64,000 nt of DNA from Zeus faber (Eukaryota; Chordata; Actinopteri; Zeiformes; Zeidae), in assembly GCA_960531495.1 (NCBI GenBank), contig CAUIJY010000075.1:496001-560000 (forward strand), in the 5' to 3' direction. The stretch's first letter is position 1. Each line of letters starts with the position of its first letter. The notes under the pieces were generated by a model, which searched no databases, had not been told where the DNA came from, and saw only the letters and a program-made list of their open reading frames with translations. Positions 14,141 through 26,057 of the stretch are shown piece by piece. Made by a program: the position numbers and the translations under genes.

Positions 14141-16290
14141 TTTAATCTTTCATTCTTTCTTTCATTCATTCATTCTTTCTTTCAATCGTTCTTTCATTCT
14201 TTCTTTCAATCTTTCAATCTTTCTTTAAATATTTCTTTCGATCTTTAATACTTTCAATCTTTTTTCAAACATTCAATCTTTCTTTCAATATTTCAATCTT
14301 TCAATCTTTCTTTGTTTAAATCTCTCTTTCAAACTTTCTTTCAAACTTTCAATCATTATTTCAATCTTTCATTCTTTCCATCTTTCTTGCAATCTTTCTT
14401 TCAATTGTTTAATCTTTCAATGTTTCTTTCATTCTTTCTTTCAGTCTATCAATCTTTTTTTCAATCTTTCTTTCAATCTTTCTTTCAATCTTTCTGTCCG
14501 TCATTCTTTCTTTCAGTCTTTCTTTCAATCATTCAATCATTCAATCTTTCTTTCTTTAAATCTTTCTTTCAATCTTTCTTTCAATCTTTCTTTCATTCTT
14601 TCTTTCAATATTTCAATCTTTCAATCTTTCTTTCATTCTTTCTTTAAATCTTTCAATCTTTCTTTCAACCTTTCAATCATTATTTCAATCTTTCATTCTT
14701 TCCATCTTTCTTGCAATCTTTCTTTCAATTGTTTATTCTTTCATTCTTTCTTTCAATCTTTCTGTCCGTCATTCTTTCTTTCAGTCTTTCTTTCAATCAT
14801 TCAATCTTTCAATCTTTCTTTCTTTCAATCTTTCTTTCAATCTTTCTTCCATTCTTTCTTTCAATCTTTGTTTCATTCTTTCTTTCAATCTTTCTTTCAA
14901 TCTTTCTTTCAATCTTTCTTTCTTTCTTTCAAACTTTCAATCTTTATTTCAATCTTTCTTTCAATCTTTCTTTCAATCTTTCAATCTTTCTTTCATTCTT
15001 TCTTTCAATATTTCAATCTTTCAATCTTTCAATCTTTCTTTCAATCTTTCAATCTTTCTCTCAATATTTCTTTCAATCTTTCTTTCTTTAAATCTTTCTT
15101 TCAAACTTTCTTTCAAACATTCAATCTTTCTTTCAATCTTTCAATCTTTCAATCTTTCTTTCATTCTTTCTTTCAGTCTTTCAACCTTTTTTTCAATCAT
15201 TCTGTCAATCTTTCAATCTTACTTTCATTCTTTCTTTCAATCTTTCAATCTTGCTTTCATTCTTTCTTACTTTCAATTTTTCTATCTTTCAATATTGGTT
15301 CCAATCGTTCAATCTTTCTTTCATTATTTCTTTCAATCTTTCTTTCTTTCAATCTTTCTTTCCAACTTTCTTTCAATCTTTCTTTCATTCTTTCTTTCAA
15401 TATTTCTTTTTTCAATCTTTCTTCCAATCTTTCTTTCAATTGTTTAATCTTTCATTCTTTCTTTCATTCATTCATTCTTTCTTTCAATCGTTCTTTCATT
15501 CTTTCTTTCAATCTTTCAATCTTTCTTTAAATATTTCTTTCGATCTTTAATACTTTCAATCTTTTTTCAAACATTCAATCTTTCTTTCAATATTTCAATC
15601 TTTCAATCTTTCTTTGTTTAAATCTCTCTTTCAAACTTTCTTTCAAACTTTCAATCATTATTTCTATCTTTCATTCTTTCCATCTTTCTTGCAATCTTTC
15701 TTTCAATTGTTTAATCTTTCAATGTTTCTTTCATTCTTTCTTTCAGTCTATCAATCTTTTTTTCAATCTTTCTTTCATTCTTTCTTTCAATCTTTCTGTC
15801 TGTCATTCTTTCTTTCAGTCTTTCTTTCAATCATTCAATCATTCAATCTTTCTTTCTTTAAATCTTTCTTTCAATCTTTCTTTCAATCTTTCAATCTTTC
15901 TTTCATTCTTTCTTTCAATATTTCAATCTTTCAATCTTTCTTTCATTCTTTCTTTAAATCTTTCAATCTTTCTTTCAACCTTTCAATCATTATTTCAATC
16001 TTTCATTCTTTCCATCTTTCTTGCAATCTTTCTTTCAATTGTTTAATCTTTCATTCTTTCTTTCAATCTTTCTGTCCGTCATTCTTTCTTTCAATCTTTC
16101 TTTCAATCATTATTTCATTCTTTCTTTCAATCTTTGTTTCATTCTTTCTTTCAATCTTTCTTTCAATCTTTCTTTCAATCTTTCTTTCTTTCTTTCAAAC
16201 TTTCAATCTTTATTTCAATCTTTCTTTCAATCTTTCTTTCAATCTTTCAATCTTTCTTTCATTCTTTCTTTCAATATTTCAATCTTTCAA
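13720..16290 (+). repeat. ~1.3-kb tandem duplication in the TTTC/AATC array
   Basis: The block carrying the ATTGGTTCCAATCG variant and the following GATCTTTAATAC variant occurs near 13,950-14,310 and again near 15,250-15,610, offset 1,302 bp. Flanking landmarks are offset 1,290 bp (upstream) and 1,266 to 1,310 bp (downstream). Copy 1 is about 13,720-15,010 and copy 2 about 15,010-16,290. Confidence 0.75.
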
Positions 16291-19200
16291 TCTTTCTTTC
16301 ATTCTTTCTTTCAATCTTTCTTACTTTCAATCTTTCTTTCAAACTGCCTTTCATTTTTTCTTTCAGTCTTTCAATCTTTCTTTCAATCTTTCTTTCAAAC
16401 TTTCAATCTTTATTTCAATCTTTCAATCTTTTTATCTTTCAATCTTTCAATCTTTCTTTCATTCTTTCTTTCAATATTTCAATCTTTCAATCTTTCTTTC
16501 AATCTTTCTTTCATCCTTTCTTTCAATCTTTCGTTCAATATTTGTTTCAATCTTTCTTACTTTCAATCTTTCTTTGTTTAAATCATTCTTTCAATCTTTC
16601 TTTCAATCTTTCTTTCAATCTTTCAATCTTTCTTTCATTCTTTCTTTCAATATTTCAATCTTTCAATATTTCTTTCATTCTTTCTTGCAATCTTTCAATC
16701 TTTCTTTGATTCTTTCAATTTTTCTTACTTTCAATCTTTCTTTCAATCTGCCTTTCATTCTTTCTTTCAGTCTTTCAATATTTCTTTCATTATTTCTTTC
16801 AATCTTTCTTTTGTTATTTCTTTCAATCTTTATTTCTTTCAATCTTACTTTCCATCTTTCTTGCAATCTTTCTTTCAATTGTTTAATCATTCAATGTTTC
16901 TTTCATTCTTTCTTTCAGTCTTTCAATCTTTTTTTCAATCTTTCTTTCATTCTTTCTTTCAATCTTTCTGTCCGTCATTCTTTCTTTCAGTCTTTCTTTC
17001 AATCATTCAATCTTTCAATCTTTCTTTCTTTAAATCTTTCTTTCAATCTTTCTTTCAAACTTTCAATCTTTATTTCAATCTTTCAATCTTTCTTTCAATC
17101 TTTCTTTCAATCTTTCAATCTTTCTTTCATTCTTTCTTTCAATATTTCAATCTTTCAATATTTCTTTCATTCTTTCTTGTAATCTTTCAATCTTTCTTTC
17201 ATTCTTTCTTTCAATCTTTCTTACTTTCAATCTTTCTTTCAATCTGCCTTTCATTCTTTCTTTCAGTCTTTCAATCTTTCTATAAATCTTTCTTTCAATC
17301 TTTCTTTCAAACTTTCAATCTTTCTTTCATTCTTTCTTTCAATCTTTCTTTCAATCTTTCTTTCAATCTTTCAATCTTTCTTTCATTCTTTCTTTCAATA
17401 TTTCAATCTTTCAATATTTCTTTCATTCTTTCTTGCAATCTTTCAATCTTTCTTTCATTCTTTCTTTCAATCTTTCTTACTTTCAATCTGCCTTTCATTC
17501 TTTCTTTCAGTCTTTCAATCTTTCTTTAAATCTTTCTTTCAATCTTTCTTTCAAACTTTCAATCTTTCTTTCATTCTTTCTTTCAATCTTTCTTTCATTC
17601 TTTCTTTCAATCTTTCTGTCTGTCAATCTTTCTTTCAGTCTTTCTTTCTTTCAGTCATTCAATCTTTCAATCTTTCCTTCAATATTTTTTTCTTTCAATC
17701 TTTCTTTCATTCTTTCTTTCAATCTTTCAATCTTTCAATCTTTCTTTCATTCTATCTTTCAATCTTTCAATCTTTCTTTCAATATTTTTTTCAGTCTTTA
17801 ATACTTTCAATCTTTTTTTCTTTAATCTTTCTTTCAATCTTTCACTCATTCTTTCCTTCAGTCTTTCAATCTTTCTTTCAAACTTTCAATCTTACTTTCA
17901 ATCTTTCTTTCAATCGTTCTTATATTCTTTCTTTCAATCTTTCATTCTTTCTTTCAATGTTTCAATCATTCTTTCTTTCATTCTTTCTTTCAGTCTTTCA
18001 ACCTTTCTTAAAATCTTTCTTTCAATCTTTCTTTCAAGCTTTCTTTCATTCATTCTTTCAGTCTTTCAAACATTCAATTTTTCCTTCATTCCTTCTTTCA
18101 ATCTTTATTACTTTCGATCTTTCTTTCAATCTTTCAATCTTTCTTTCATTCTTTCTTTCAATCGTTCTTTCAATCTTTCCTTCGATCTTTCAATCTTTCT
18201 TTCATACTTTCATTCTTTCTTCCAATCTTTCTTTCAATCTTTCAATCTTTCTTTCATTCTTTCATTCTTTCTTTCAACCTTTCAATCTTTCTTTCATTCT
18301 TTTTTTTAGTCTTTCAATCTTTCTTTTAATCTTTCTTTCAATCTTTCTTTACAACTTTCAATCTTTCAATCTTTCTTTCATTCTATCTTTCAACCTTTCT
18401 TTCAATCTTTCTTTAATTCTTTAATTCAGTCTTAAAATCTTTCTTTCAATCTTTCTTTCTTTAAATATTTTGATCTCTCAAACATTCTTTCTTTTTATCA
18501 GTCTTTTTTTGTTTCTTTCATTCATTCTTTCAATTTTTCTTACTTTCAATCTTTCTTTTTTTCAATATTTCTTTCAATCTTTTAATCTTTCATTCATTCT
18601 TTCATTCTTTCTTTCAATCTTTCATTCTTTCTTTCAATCTTTCAGTCTTTCAATCTCTCTTTTAATCTTTCTTTCATTTTTTCTTTCAGTCTTTCAATCT
18701 TTCTTTCAATCTTTCTTTCAAACTTTCATTCTTTCTTTCAATCTTTCTTTCAATCTTTCTTTCTTTTTTCAATCTTTCTTTCAATCTTTTTTTTCATTCT
18801 TACTTTTAGTCTTTCAATCTTTCTTTAAATCTTTTTTTCTTTAAATCTTTCTTTCTTCAATCTTTCTTTCAATTTTTCTTTCAATCTTTCAAACATTCAA
18901 TCTTTCTTTAATTCTTTCTTTCAATCTTTCAATCTTTCAATTTTTCTTTCCATCTTTCTTACTTTCATTCTCTCTTTCTTTCAATATTTCTTTCAATCTT
19001 TCAATCTTTCTTTCATTCTTTCATTCTTTCTTTAAATCTTTCTTTCAATCTTTCTTTCAAACTTTCAATCTTCATTTCAATCTTTCAATCTTTCAATCTT
19101 TCAATCTTTCAATCTTTCAATCTTTCTTTCATTCTTTCTTTCAATATTTCAATCTTTCAATCTTTCTTTCAATCTTTCTTTCATCCTTTCTTTCAATCTT

Positions 19201-19710
19201 TCGTTCAATATTTCTTTCAATCTTTCTTACTTTCAATCTTTCTTTGTTTAAATCATTCTTTCAATCTTTCTTTCAATCTTTCTTTCAATCTTTCTTTCAA
19301 TCTTTCTTTCAATCTTTCAATCTTTCTTTCATTCTTTCTTTCAATATTTCAATCTTTCAATATTTCTTTCATTCTTTCTTGCAATCTTTCAATCTTTCTT
19401 TGATTCTTTCTTTCAATTTTTCTTACTTTCAATCTTTCTTTCAATCTGCCTTTCATTCTTTCTTTCAGTCTTTCAATATTTCTTTCATTATTTCTTTCAA
19501 TCTTTCTTTTGTTATTTCTTTCAATCTTTATTTCTTTCAATCTTACTTTCCATCTTTCTTGCTATCTTTCTTTCAATTGTTTAATCTTTCAATGTTTCTT
19601 TCATTATTTCTTTCAGTCTTTCAATCTTTTTTTCAATCTGTCTTTCATTCTTTCTTTCAATCTTTCTGTCCGTCATTCTTTCTTTCAGTCTTTCTTTCAA
19701 TCATTCAATC
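15745..19710 (+). repeat. Copy 1 of a ~4.9-kb-spaced duplicated segment
   Basis: From about 15,745 the sequence matches the segment from about 20,654. Offsets are 4,909 bp (16,021 with 20,930; 16,861 with 21,770), then 4,933 bp (17,433 with 22,366; 18,470 with 23,403), then 4,929 to 4,917 bp. The two are nearly identical over about 4 kb. Differences seen include GCTATC at about 19,561 against GCAATC at about 24,478, and TCTTCATTTC near 19,070 against TCTTTATTTC near 24,015. Similarity is lost near 19,710. Confidence 0.8.
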
Positions 19711-20653
19711 ATTCAATCTTTCTTTCTTTAAATCTTTCTTTCAATCTTTCTTTCATTCTTTCTTTCAATATTTCAATCTTTCAATCTTTCTTTCATTCTT
19801 TCTTTAAATCTTTCAATCTTTCTTTCAATCTTTCTTTCAACCTTTCAATCATTATTTCAATCTTTCATTCTTTCCATCTTTCTTGCAATCTTTCTTTCAA
19901 TTGTTTAATCTTTCATTCTTTCTTTCAATCTTTCTGTCCGTCATTCTTTCTTTCAGTCTTTCTTTCAATCATTCAATCTTTCAATCTTTCTTTCTTTCAA
20001 TCTTTCTTTCAATCTTTCTTTCATTCTTTCTTTCAATCTTTGTTTCATTCTTTCTTTCAATCTTTCTTTCAATCTTTCTTTCAATCTTTCTTTCTTTCTT
20101 TCAAACTTTCAATCTTTCTTTCAATCTTTCTTTCAATCTTTCTTTCATTCTTTCTTTCAATATTTCAATCTTTCAATCTTTCTTTCATTCTTTCTTTCAA
20201 TCTTTCTTACTTTCAATCTTTCTTTCAAACTGCCTTTCATTTTTTCTTTCAGTCTTTCAATCTTTCTTTAAATCTTTCTTTCAATCTTTCTTTCAAACTT
20301 TCAATCTTTATTTCAATCTTTCAATCTTTTTATCTTTCAATCTTTCAATCTTTCTTTCATTCTTTCTTTCAATATTTCAATCTTTCAATCTTTCTTTTTT
20401 CAATCTTTCGTTCAATCTTTCTTTCATTCTTTCTTTCAATCTTTCTTACTTTCAATCTTTCTTTCTTTCATTACTTCTTTCAATCTTTCATTCTTTCTTT
20501 CAGTCTTTCAATCTTTCTTTCAAACTTTCAATCTTTCTTTCAATCTTTCAGTCGTTCATTCTTTCTTTAAATCTTTCTTTAAATCTTTCTTTCAAACATT
20601 CAATCTTTCTTTCAATCTTTCAATCTTTCAATCTTTCTTTCAATCTTTCTTTC

Positions 20654-23600
20654 AGTCTATCAATCTTTTTTTCAATCTTTCTTTCATTCTTTCTTTCAAT
20701 CTTTCTGTCTGTCATTCTTTCTTTCAGTCTTTCTTTCAATCATTCAATCATTCAATCTTTCTTTCTTTAAATCTTTCTTTCAATCTTTCTTTCAATCTTT
20801 CAATCTTTCTTTCATTCTTTCTTTCAATATTTCAATCTTTCAATCTTTCTTTCATTCTTTCTTTAAATCTTTCAATCTTTCTTTCAACCTTTCAATCATT
20901 ATTTCAATCTTTCATTCTTTCCATCTTTCTTGCAATCTTTCTTTCAATTGTTTAATCTTTCATTCTTTCTTTCAATCTTTCTGTCCGTCATTCTTTCTTT
21001 CAATCTTTCTTTCAATCATTATTTCATTCTTTCTTTCAATCTTTGTTTCATTCTTTCTTTCAATCTTTCTTTCAATCTTTCTTTCAATCTTTCTTTCTTT
21101 CTTTCAAACTTTCAATCTTTATTTCAATCTTTCTTTCAATCTTTCTTTCACTCTTTCAATCTTTCTTTCATTCTTTCTTTCAATATTTCAATCTTTCAAT
21201 CTTTCTTTCATTCTTTCTTTCAATCTTTCTTACTTTCAATCTTTCTTTCAAACTGCCTTTCATTTTTTCTTTCAGTCTTTCAATCTTTCTTTCAATCTTT
21301 CTTTCAAACTTTCAATCTTTATTTCAATCTTTCAATCTTTTTATCTTTCAATCTTTCAATCTTTCTTTCATTCTTTCTTTCAATATTTCAATCTTTCAAT
21401 CTTTCTTTCAATCTTTCTTTCATCCTTTCTTTCAATCTTTCGTTCAATATTTGTTTCAATCTTTCTTACTTTCAATCTTTCTTTGTTTAAATCATTCTTT
21501 CAATCTTTCTTTCAATCTTTCTTTCAATCTTTCAATCTTTCTTTCATTCTTTCTTTCAATATTTCAATCTTTCAATATTTCTTTCATTCTTTCTTGCAAT
21601 CTTTCAATCTTTCTTTGATTCTTTCAATTTTTCTTACTTTCAATCTTTCTTTCAATCTGCCTTTCATTCTTTCTTTCAGTCTTTCAATATTTCTTTCATT
21701 ATTTCTTTCAATCTTTCTTTTGTTATTTCTTTCAATCTTTATTTCTTTCAATCTTACTTTCCATCTTTCTTGCAATCTTTCTTTCAATTGTTTAATCATT
21801 CAATGTTTCTTTCATTCTTTCTTTCAGTCTTTCAATCTTTTTTTCAATCTTTCTTTCATTCTTTCTTTCAATCTTTCTGTCCGTCATTCTTTCTTTCAGT
21901 CTTTCTTTCAATCATTCAATCTTTCAATCTTTCTTTCTTTAAATCTTTCTTTCAATCTTTCTTTCAAACTTTCAATCTTTATTTCAATCTTTCAATCTTT
22001 CTTTCAATCTTTCTTTCAATCTTTCAATCTTTCTTTCATTCTTTCTTTCAATATTTCAATCTTTCAATATTTCTTTCATTCTTTCTTGTAATCTTTCAAT
22101 CTTTCTTTCATTCTTTCTTTCAATCTTTCTTACTTTCAATCTTTCTTTCAATCTGCCTTTCATTCTTTCTTTCAGTCTTTCAATCTTTCTATAAATCTTT
22201 CTTTCAATCTTTCTTTCAAACTTTCAATCTTTCTTTCATTCTTTCTTTCAATCTTTCTTTCATTCTTTCTTTCAATCTTTCTTTCAATCTTTCTTTCAAT
22301 CTTTCAATCTTTCTTTCATTCTTTCTTTCAATATTTCAATCTTTCAATATTTCTTTCATTCTTTCTTGCAATCTTTCAATCTTTCTTTCATTCTTTCTTT
22401 CAATCTTTCTTACTTTCAATCTGCCTTTCATTCTTTCTTTCAGTCTTTCAATCTTTCTTTAAATCTTTCTTTCAATCTTTCTTTCAAACTTTCAATCTTT
22501 CTTTCATTCTTTCTTTCAATCTTTCTTTCATTCTTTCTTTCAATCTTTCTGTCTGTCAATCTTTCTTTCAGTCTTTCTTTCTTTCAGTCATTCAATCTTT
22601 CAATCTTTCCTTCAATATTTTTTTCTTTCAATCTTTCTTTCATTCTTTCTTTCAATCTTTCAATCTTTCAATCTTTCTTTCATTCTATCTTTCAATCTTT
22701 CAATCTTTCTTTCAATATTTTTTTCAGTCTTTAATACTTTCAATCTTTTTTTCTTTAATCTTTCTTTCAATCTTTCACTCATTCTTTCCTTCAGTCTTTC
22801 AATCTTTCTTTCAAACTTTCAATCTTACTTTCAATCTTTCTTTCAATCGTTCTTATATTCTTTCTTTCAATCTTTCATTCTTTCTTTCAATGTTTCAATC
22901 ATTCTTTCTTTCATTCTTTCTTTCAGTCTTTCAACCTTTCTTAAAATCTTTCTTTCAATCTTTCTTTCAAGCTTTCTTTCATTCATTCTTTCAGTCTTTC
23001 AAACATTCAATTTTTCCTTCATTCCTTCTTTCAATCTTTATTACTTTCGATCTTTCTTTCAATCTTTCAATCTTTCTTTCATTCTTTCTTTCAATCGTTC
23101 TTTCAATCTTTCCTTCGATCTTTCAATCTTTCTTTCATACTTTCATTCTTTCTTCCAATCTTTCTTTCAATCTTTCAATCTTTCTTTCATTCTTTCATTC
23201 TTTCTTTCAACCTTTCAATCTTTCTTTCATTCTTTTTTTTAGTCTTTCAATCTTTCTTTAAATCTTTCTTTCAATCTTTCTTTACAACTTTCAATCTTTC
23301 AATCTTTCTTTCATTCTATCTTTCAACCTTTCTTTCAATCTTTCTTTAATTCTTTAATTCAGTCTTAAAATCTTTCTTTCAATCTTTCTTTCTTTAAATA
23401 TTTTGATCTCTCAAACATTCTTTCTTTTTATCAGTCTTTTTTTGTTTCTTTCATTCATTCTTTCAATTTTTCTTACTTTCAATCTTTCTTTTTTTCAATA
23501 TTTCTTTCAATCTTTTAATCTTTCATTCATTCTTTCATTCTTTCTTTCAATCTTTCATTCTTTCTTTCAATCTTTCAGTCTTTCAATCTCTCTTTTAATC

Positions 23601-24630
23601 TTTCTTTCATTTTTTCTTTCAGTCTTTCAATCTTTCTTTCAATCTTTCTTTCAATCTTTCTTTCAAACTTTCATTCTTTCTTTCAATCTTTCTTTCAATC
23701 TTTCTTTCTTTTTTCAATCTTTCTTTCAATCTTTTTTTTCATTCTTACTTTTAGTCTTTCAATCTTTCTTTAAATCTTTTTTTCTTTAAATCTTTCTTTC
23801 TTCAATCTTTCTTTCAATTTTTCTTTCAATCTTTCAATCATTCAATCTTTCTTTAATTCTTTCTTTCAATCTTTCAATCTTTCAATTTTTCTTTCCATCT
23901 TTCTTACTTTCATTCTCTCTTTCTTTCAATATTTCTTTCAATCTTTCAATCTTTCTTTCATTCTTTCATTCTTTCTTTAAATCTTTCTTTCAATCTTTCT
24001 TTCAAACTTTCAATCTTTATTTCAATCTTTCAATCTTTCAATCTTTCAATCTTTCTTTCATTCTTTCTTTCAATATTTCAATCTTTCAATCTTTCTTTCA
24101 ATCTTTCTTTCATCCTTTCTTTCAATCTTTCGTTCAATATTTCTTTCAATCTTTCTTACTTTCAATCTTTCTTTGTTTAAATCATTCTTTCAATCTTTCT
24201 TTCAATCTTTCTTTCAATCTTTCTTTCAATCTTTCAATCTTTCTTTCATTCTTTCTTTCAATATTTCAATCTTTCAATATTTCTTTCATTCTTTCTTGCA
24301 ATCTTTCAATCTTTCTTTGATTCTTTCTTTCAATTTTTCTTACTTTCAATCTTTCTTTCAATCTGCCTTTCATTCTTTCTTTCAGTCTTTCAATATTTCT
24401 TTCATTATTTCTTTCAATCTTTCTTTTGTTATTTCTTTCAATCTTTATTTCTTTCAATCTTACTTTCCATCTTTCTTGCAATCTTTCTTTCAATTGTTTA
24501 ATCTTTCAATGTTTCTTTCATTATTTCTTTCAGTCTTTCAATCTTTTTTTCAATCTGTCTTTCATTCTTTCTTTCAATCTTTCTGTCCGTCATTCTTTCT
24601 TTCAGTCTTTCTTTCAATCATTCAATCTTT
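20654..24630 (+). repeat. Copy 2 of the ~4.9-kb-spaced duplicated segment
   Basis: This is the near-identical partner of 15,745-19,710. The interval 19,711-20,653, between the end of matching in copy 1 and the start of copy 2, holds other variants of the same simple array. Small offset changes (24, 4 and 12 bp) are multiples of four, as expected when whole 4-bp words are gained or lost. Confidence 0.8.
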
Positions 24631-25793
24631 CAATCTTTCCTTCTTTCAATCTTTCTTTCAATCTTTCTTTCATTCTTTATTTCAATCTTTGTTTCATTCT
24701 TTCTTTCATTCTTTCTTTCAATCTTTCTTTCATTCTTTCTTTCAATCTTTCTTTCAATCTTTCTTTCAATCTTTCAATCTTTCTTTCATTCTTTCTTTCA
24801 ATATTTCAATCTTTCAATATTTCTTTCATTCTTTCTTGCAATCTTTCAATCTTTCTTTCATTCTTTCTTTCAATCTTTCTTACTTTCAATCTTTCTTTCA
24901 ATCTGCCTTTCATTCTTTCTTTCAGTCTTTCAATCTTTCTTTAAATCTTTCTTTCAATCTTTCTTTCAAACTTTCAATCTTTCTTTCATTCTTTCTTTCA
25001 ATCTTTCTTTCATTCTTTCGTTCAATCTTTCTTTCATTCTTTCTTTCAATCTTTCTGTCTGTCAATCTTTCTTTCAGTCTTTCTTTCTTTCAGTCATTCA
25101 ATCTTTCAATCTTTCCTTCAATATTTTTTTCTTTCAATCTTTCTTTCATTCTTTCTTTCAATCTTTCAATCTTTCATTCTATCTTTCAATCTTTCAATCT
25201 TTCTTTCAATATTTTTTTCAGTCTTTAATACTTTCAATCTTTTTTTCTTTTAATCTTTCTTTCAATCTTTCACTCATTCTTTCCTTCAGTCTTTCAATCT
25301 TTCTTTCAAACTTTCAATCTTACTTTCAATCTTTCTTTCAATCGTTCTTATATTCTCTCTTTCAATCTTTCATTCTTTCTTTCAATCTTTCAATCATTCT
25401 TTCTTTCATTCTTTCTTTCAGTCTTTCAACCTTTCTTAAAATCTTTCTTTCAATCTTTCTTTCAAGCTTTGTTTCATTCATTCTTTCAGTCTTTCAAACA
25501 TTCAATTTTTCCTTCATTCCTTCTTTCAATCTTTCTTTCAATCTTTCAATCTTTCTTTCATTCTTTCATTCTTTCTTTCAATCGTTCTTTCAATCTTTCC
25601 TTCGATCTTTCAATCTTTCTTTCATACTTTCATTCTTTCTTCCAATCTTTCTTTCAATCTTTCAATCTTTCTTTCATTCTTTCATTCTTTCTTTCAACCT
25701 TTAAATTTTTCTTTCATTCTTTTTTTTAGTATTTCAATCTTTCTTTAAATCTTTCTTTCAATCTTTCTTTACAACTTTCAATCTTTCAATCTT
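24631..25793 (+). repeat. Third copy of the 17.4-18.4 kb variant block, ending at the L2 fragment
   Basis: From about 24,840 the order of rare variants (CTGTCTGTCAATC, the AATATTTTTTTC run, TTCACTCATTC, CTTATATTC, TTTACAACTTTC) follows that at about 17,433-18,360 and 22,366-23,290, with a few short deletions. The block stops at 25,793, where the L2-like sequence begins. The other copies continue there with more TTTC words. Confidence 0.7.
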
Positions 25794-25901
25794 CCACGTT
25801 GGTGGAACGAGCTGCCAAAAATGACCAGAGCGGGGACCTCCCTCTCTGTCTTTAAGAAGCACCTGAAGACCCAGCTCTTCAGTGAGTACCTCCTGTCCTA
25901 A
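25794..25901 (+). pseudogene. Remnant of the L2 reverse-transcriptase C-terminus
   Basis: The frame starting CCA CGT TGG TGG runs 35 codons to a TAA. It contains WNELPKMTRAGTSLSVFK followed by KHLKTQLF, which matches the well-known L2/CR1-like C-terminal pattern: WN-x-LP, then R-x(2,3)-SL-x(2)-FK-x(2)-LKT-x-LF. It is open and undamaged over its length, but the rest of the protein (endonuclease, RT catalytic domain) is absent and there is no start codon context. It cannot encode an active product. The short open remnant suggests a fairly young insertion, though 35 codons is little evidence. Confidence 0.8.
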
Positions 25902-26006
25902 TCTACAATTACTTAGCACCACCTTGCAGAATTTATTGTTACACCAATGTGTTTGTTACACTAATCTCTGTCGCAATGTAGCTGAATGTTATTCTCCCTT
26001 GTAAGT

Positions 26007-26057
26007 CGCTTTGGATAAAAGCGTCTGCTAAATGACTAAATGTAAATGTAAATGTAA
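26007..26057 (+). other. L2 3'-end hairpin and AAATGT tail
   Basis: CGCTTT at 26,007-26,012 and AAAGCG at 26,018-26,023 form a perfect 6-bp stem around the loop GGATA. After GTCTGCTAAATGACT come three AAATGT hexamers (26,038-26,055). In L2-type elements the conserved 3' stem-loop and short microsatellite tail are thought to be recognised by the element's own reverse transcriptase. The structure here is read directly from sequence; the role is from family knowledge. Confidence 0.75.

Larger units (their letters stand above)
1..25793. repeat. TTTC/AATC simple-sequence array, left part
   Basis: The plus strand is an almost unbroken run of 4-bp words, chiefly TTTC and AATC, with ATTC, AAAC, AGTC, TTTA and occasional CGTT-containing variants. 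G is rare on this strand, so the complement is purine-rich (GAAA/GATT). The 4-bp register is kept over long distances. TTTC and AATC in any order give no TAA, TAG or TGA on the plus strand, which explains the long open frames rich in Ser, Phe, Leu, Asn and Gln; they are not evidence of coding. Variant words form recognisable blocks that recur kilobases apart, so the array grew by duplication of large segments as well as by local slippage. No gene, promoter or RNA gene is visible in it. Confidence 0.95.
25794..26057 (+). mobile_element. 3' terminal fragment of an L2-clade LINE (teleost type)
   Basis: This is the only complex, balanced-composition sequence in the first 43.5 kb. It reads, in order: 35 codons ending in TAA that resemble the extreme C-terminus of L2-type reverse-transcriptase ORFs; a 3' UTR of about 105 bp; a TTGTAAGTCGCTTTGGAT-type segment; and three AAATGT hexamers. 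Severe 5' truncation with an intact 3' end is the usual result of target-primed reverse transcription. The shared GTCGCTTTGGATAAAAGCG tail is common to many fish L2 elements and to SINEs that borrowed that tail; the coding remnant upstream favours the LINE itself. No clear target-site duplication is seen, though the repetitive target would hide one. Confidence 0.85.

Noticed and set aside
26007..26023. Rho-independent terminator at the CGCTTT/AAAGCG hairpin
   Set aside because: This is the conserved fish L2/SINE tail hairpin in a eukaryotic genome. The stem is short, and no T-run follows directly.
25794..26057. Functional gene exon ending in the TAA at 25,901
   Set aside because: The sequence has the L2 C-terminal pattern followed at once by the typical L2 3' end, so it is a retroelement remnant.
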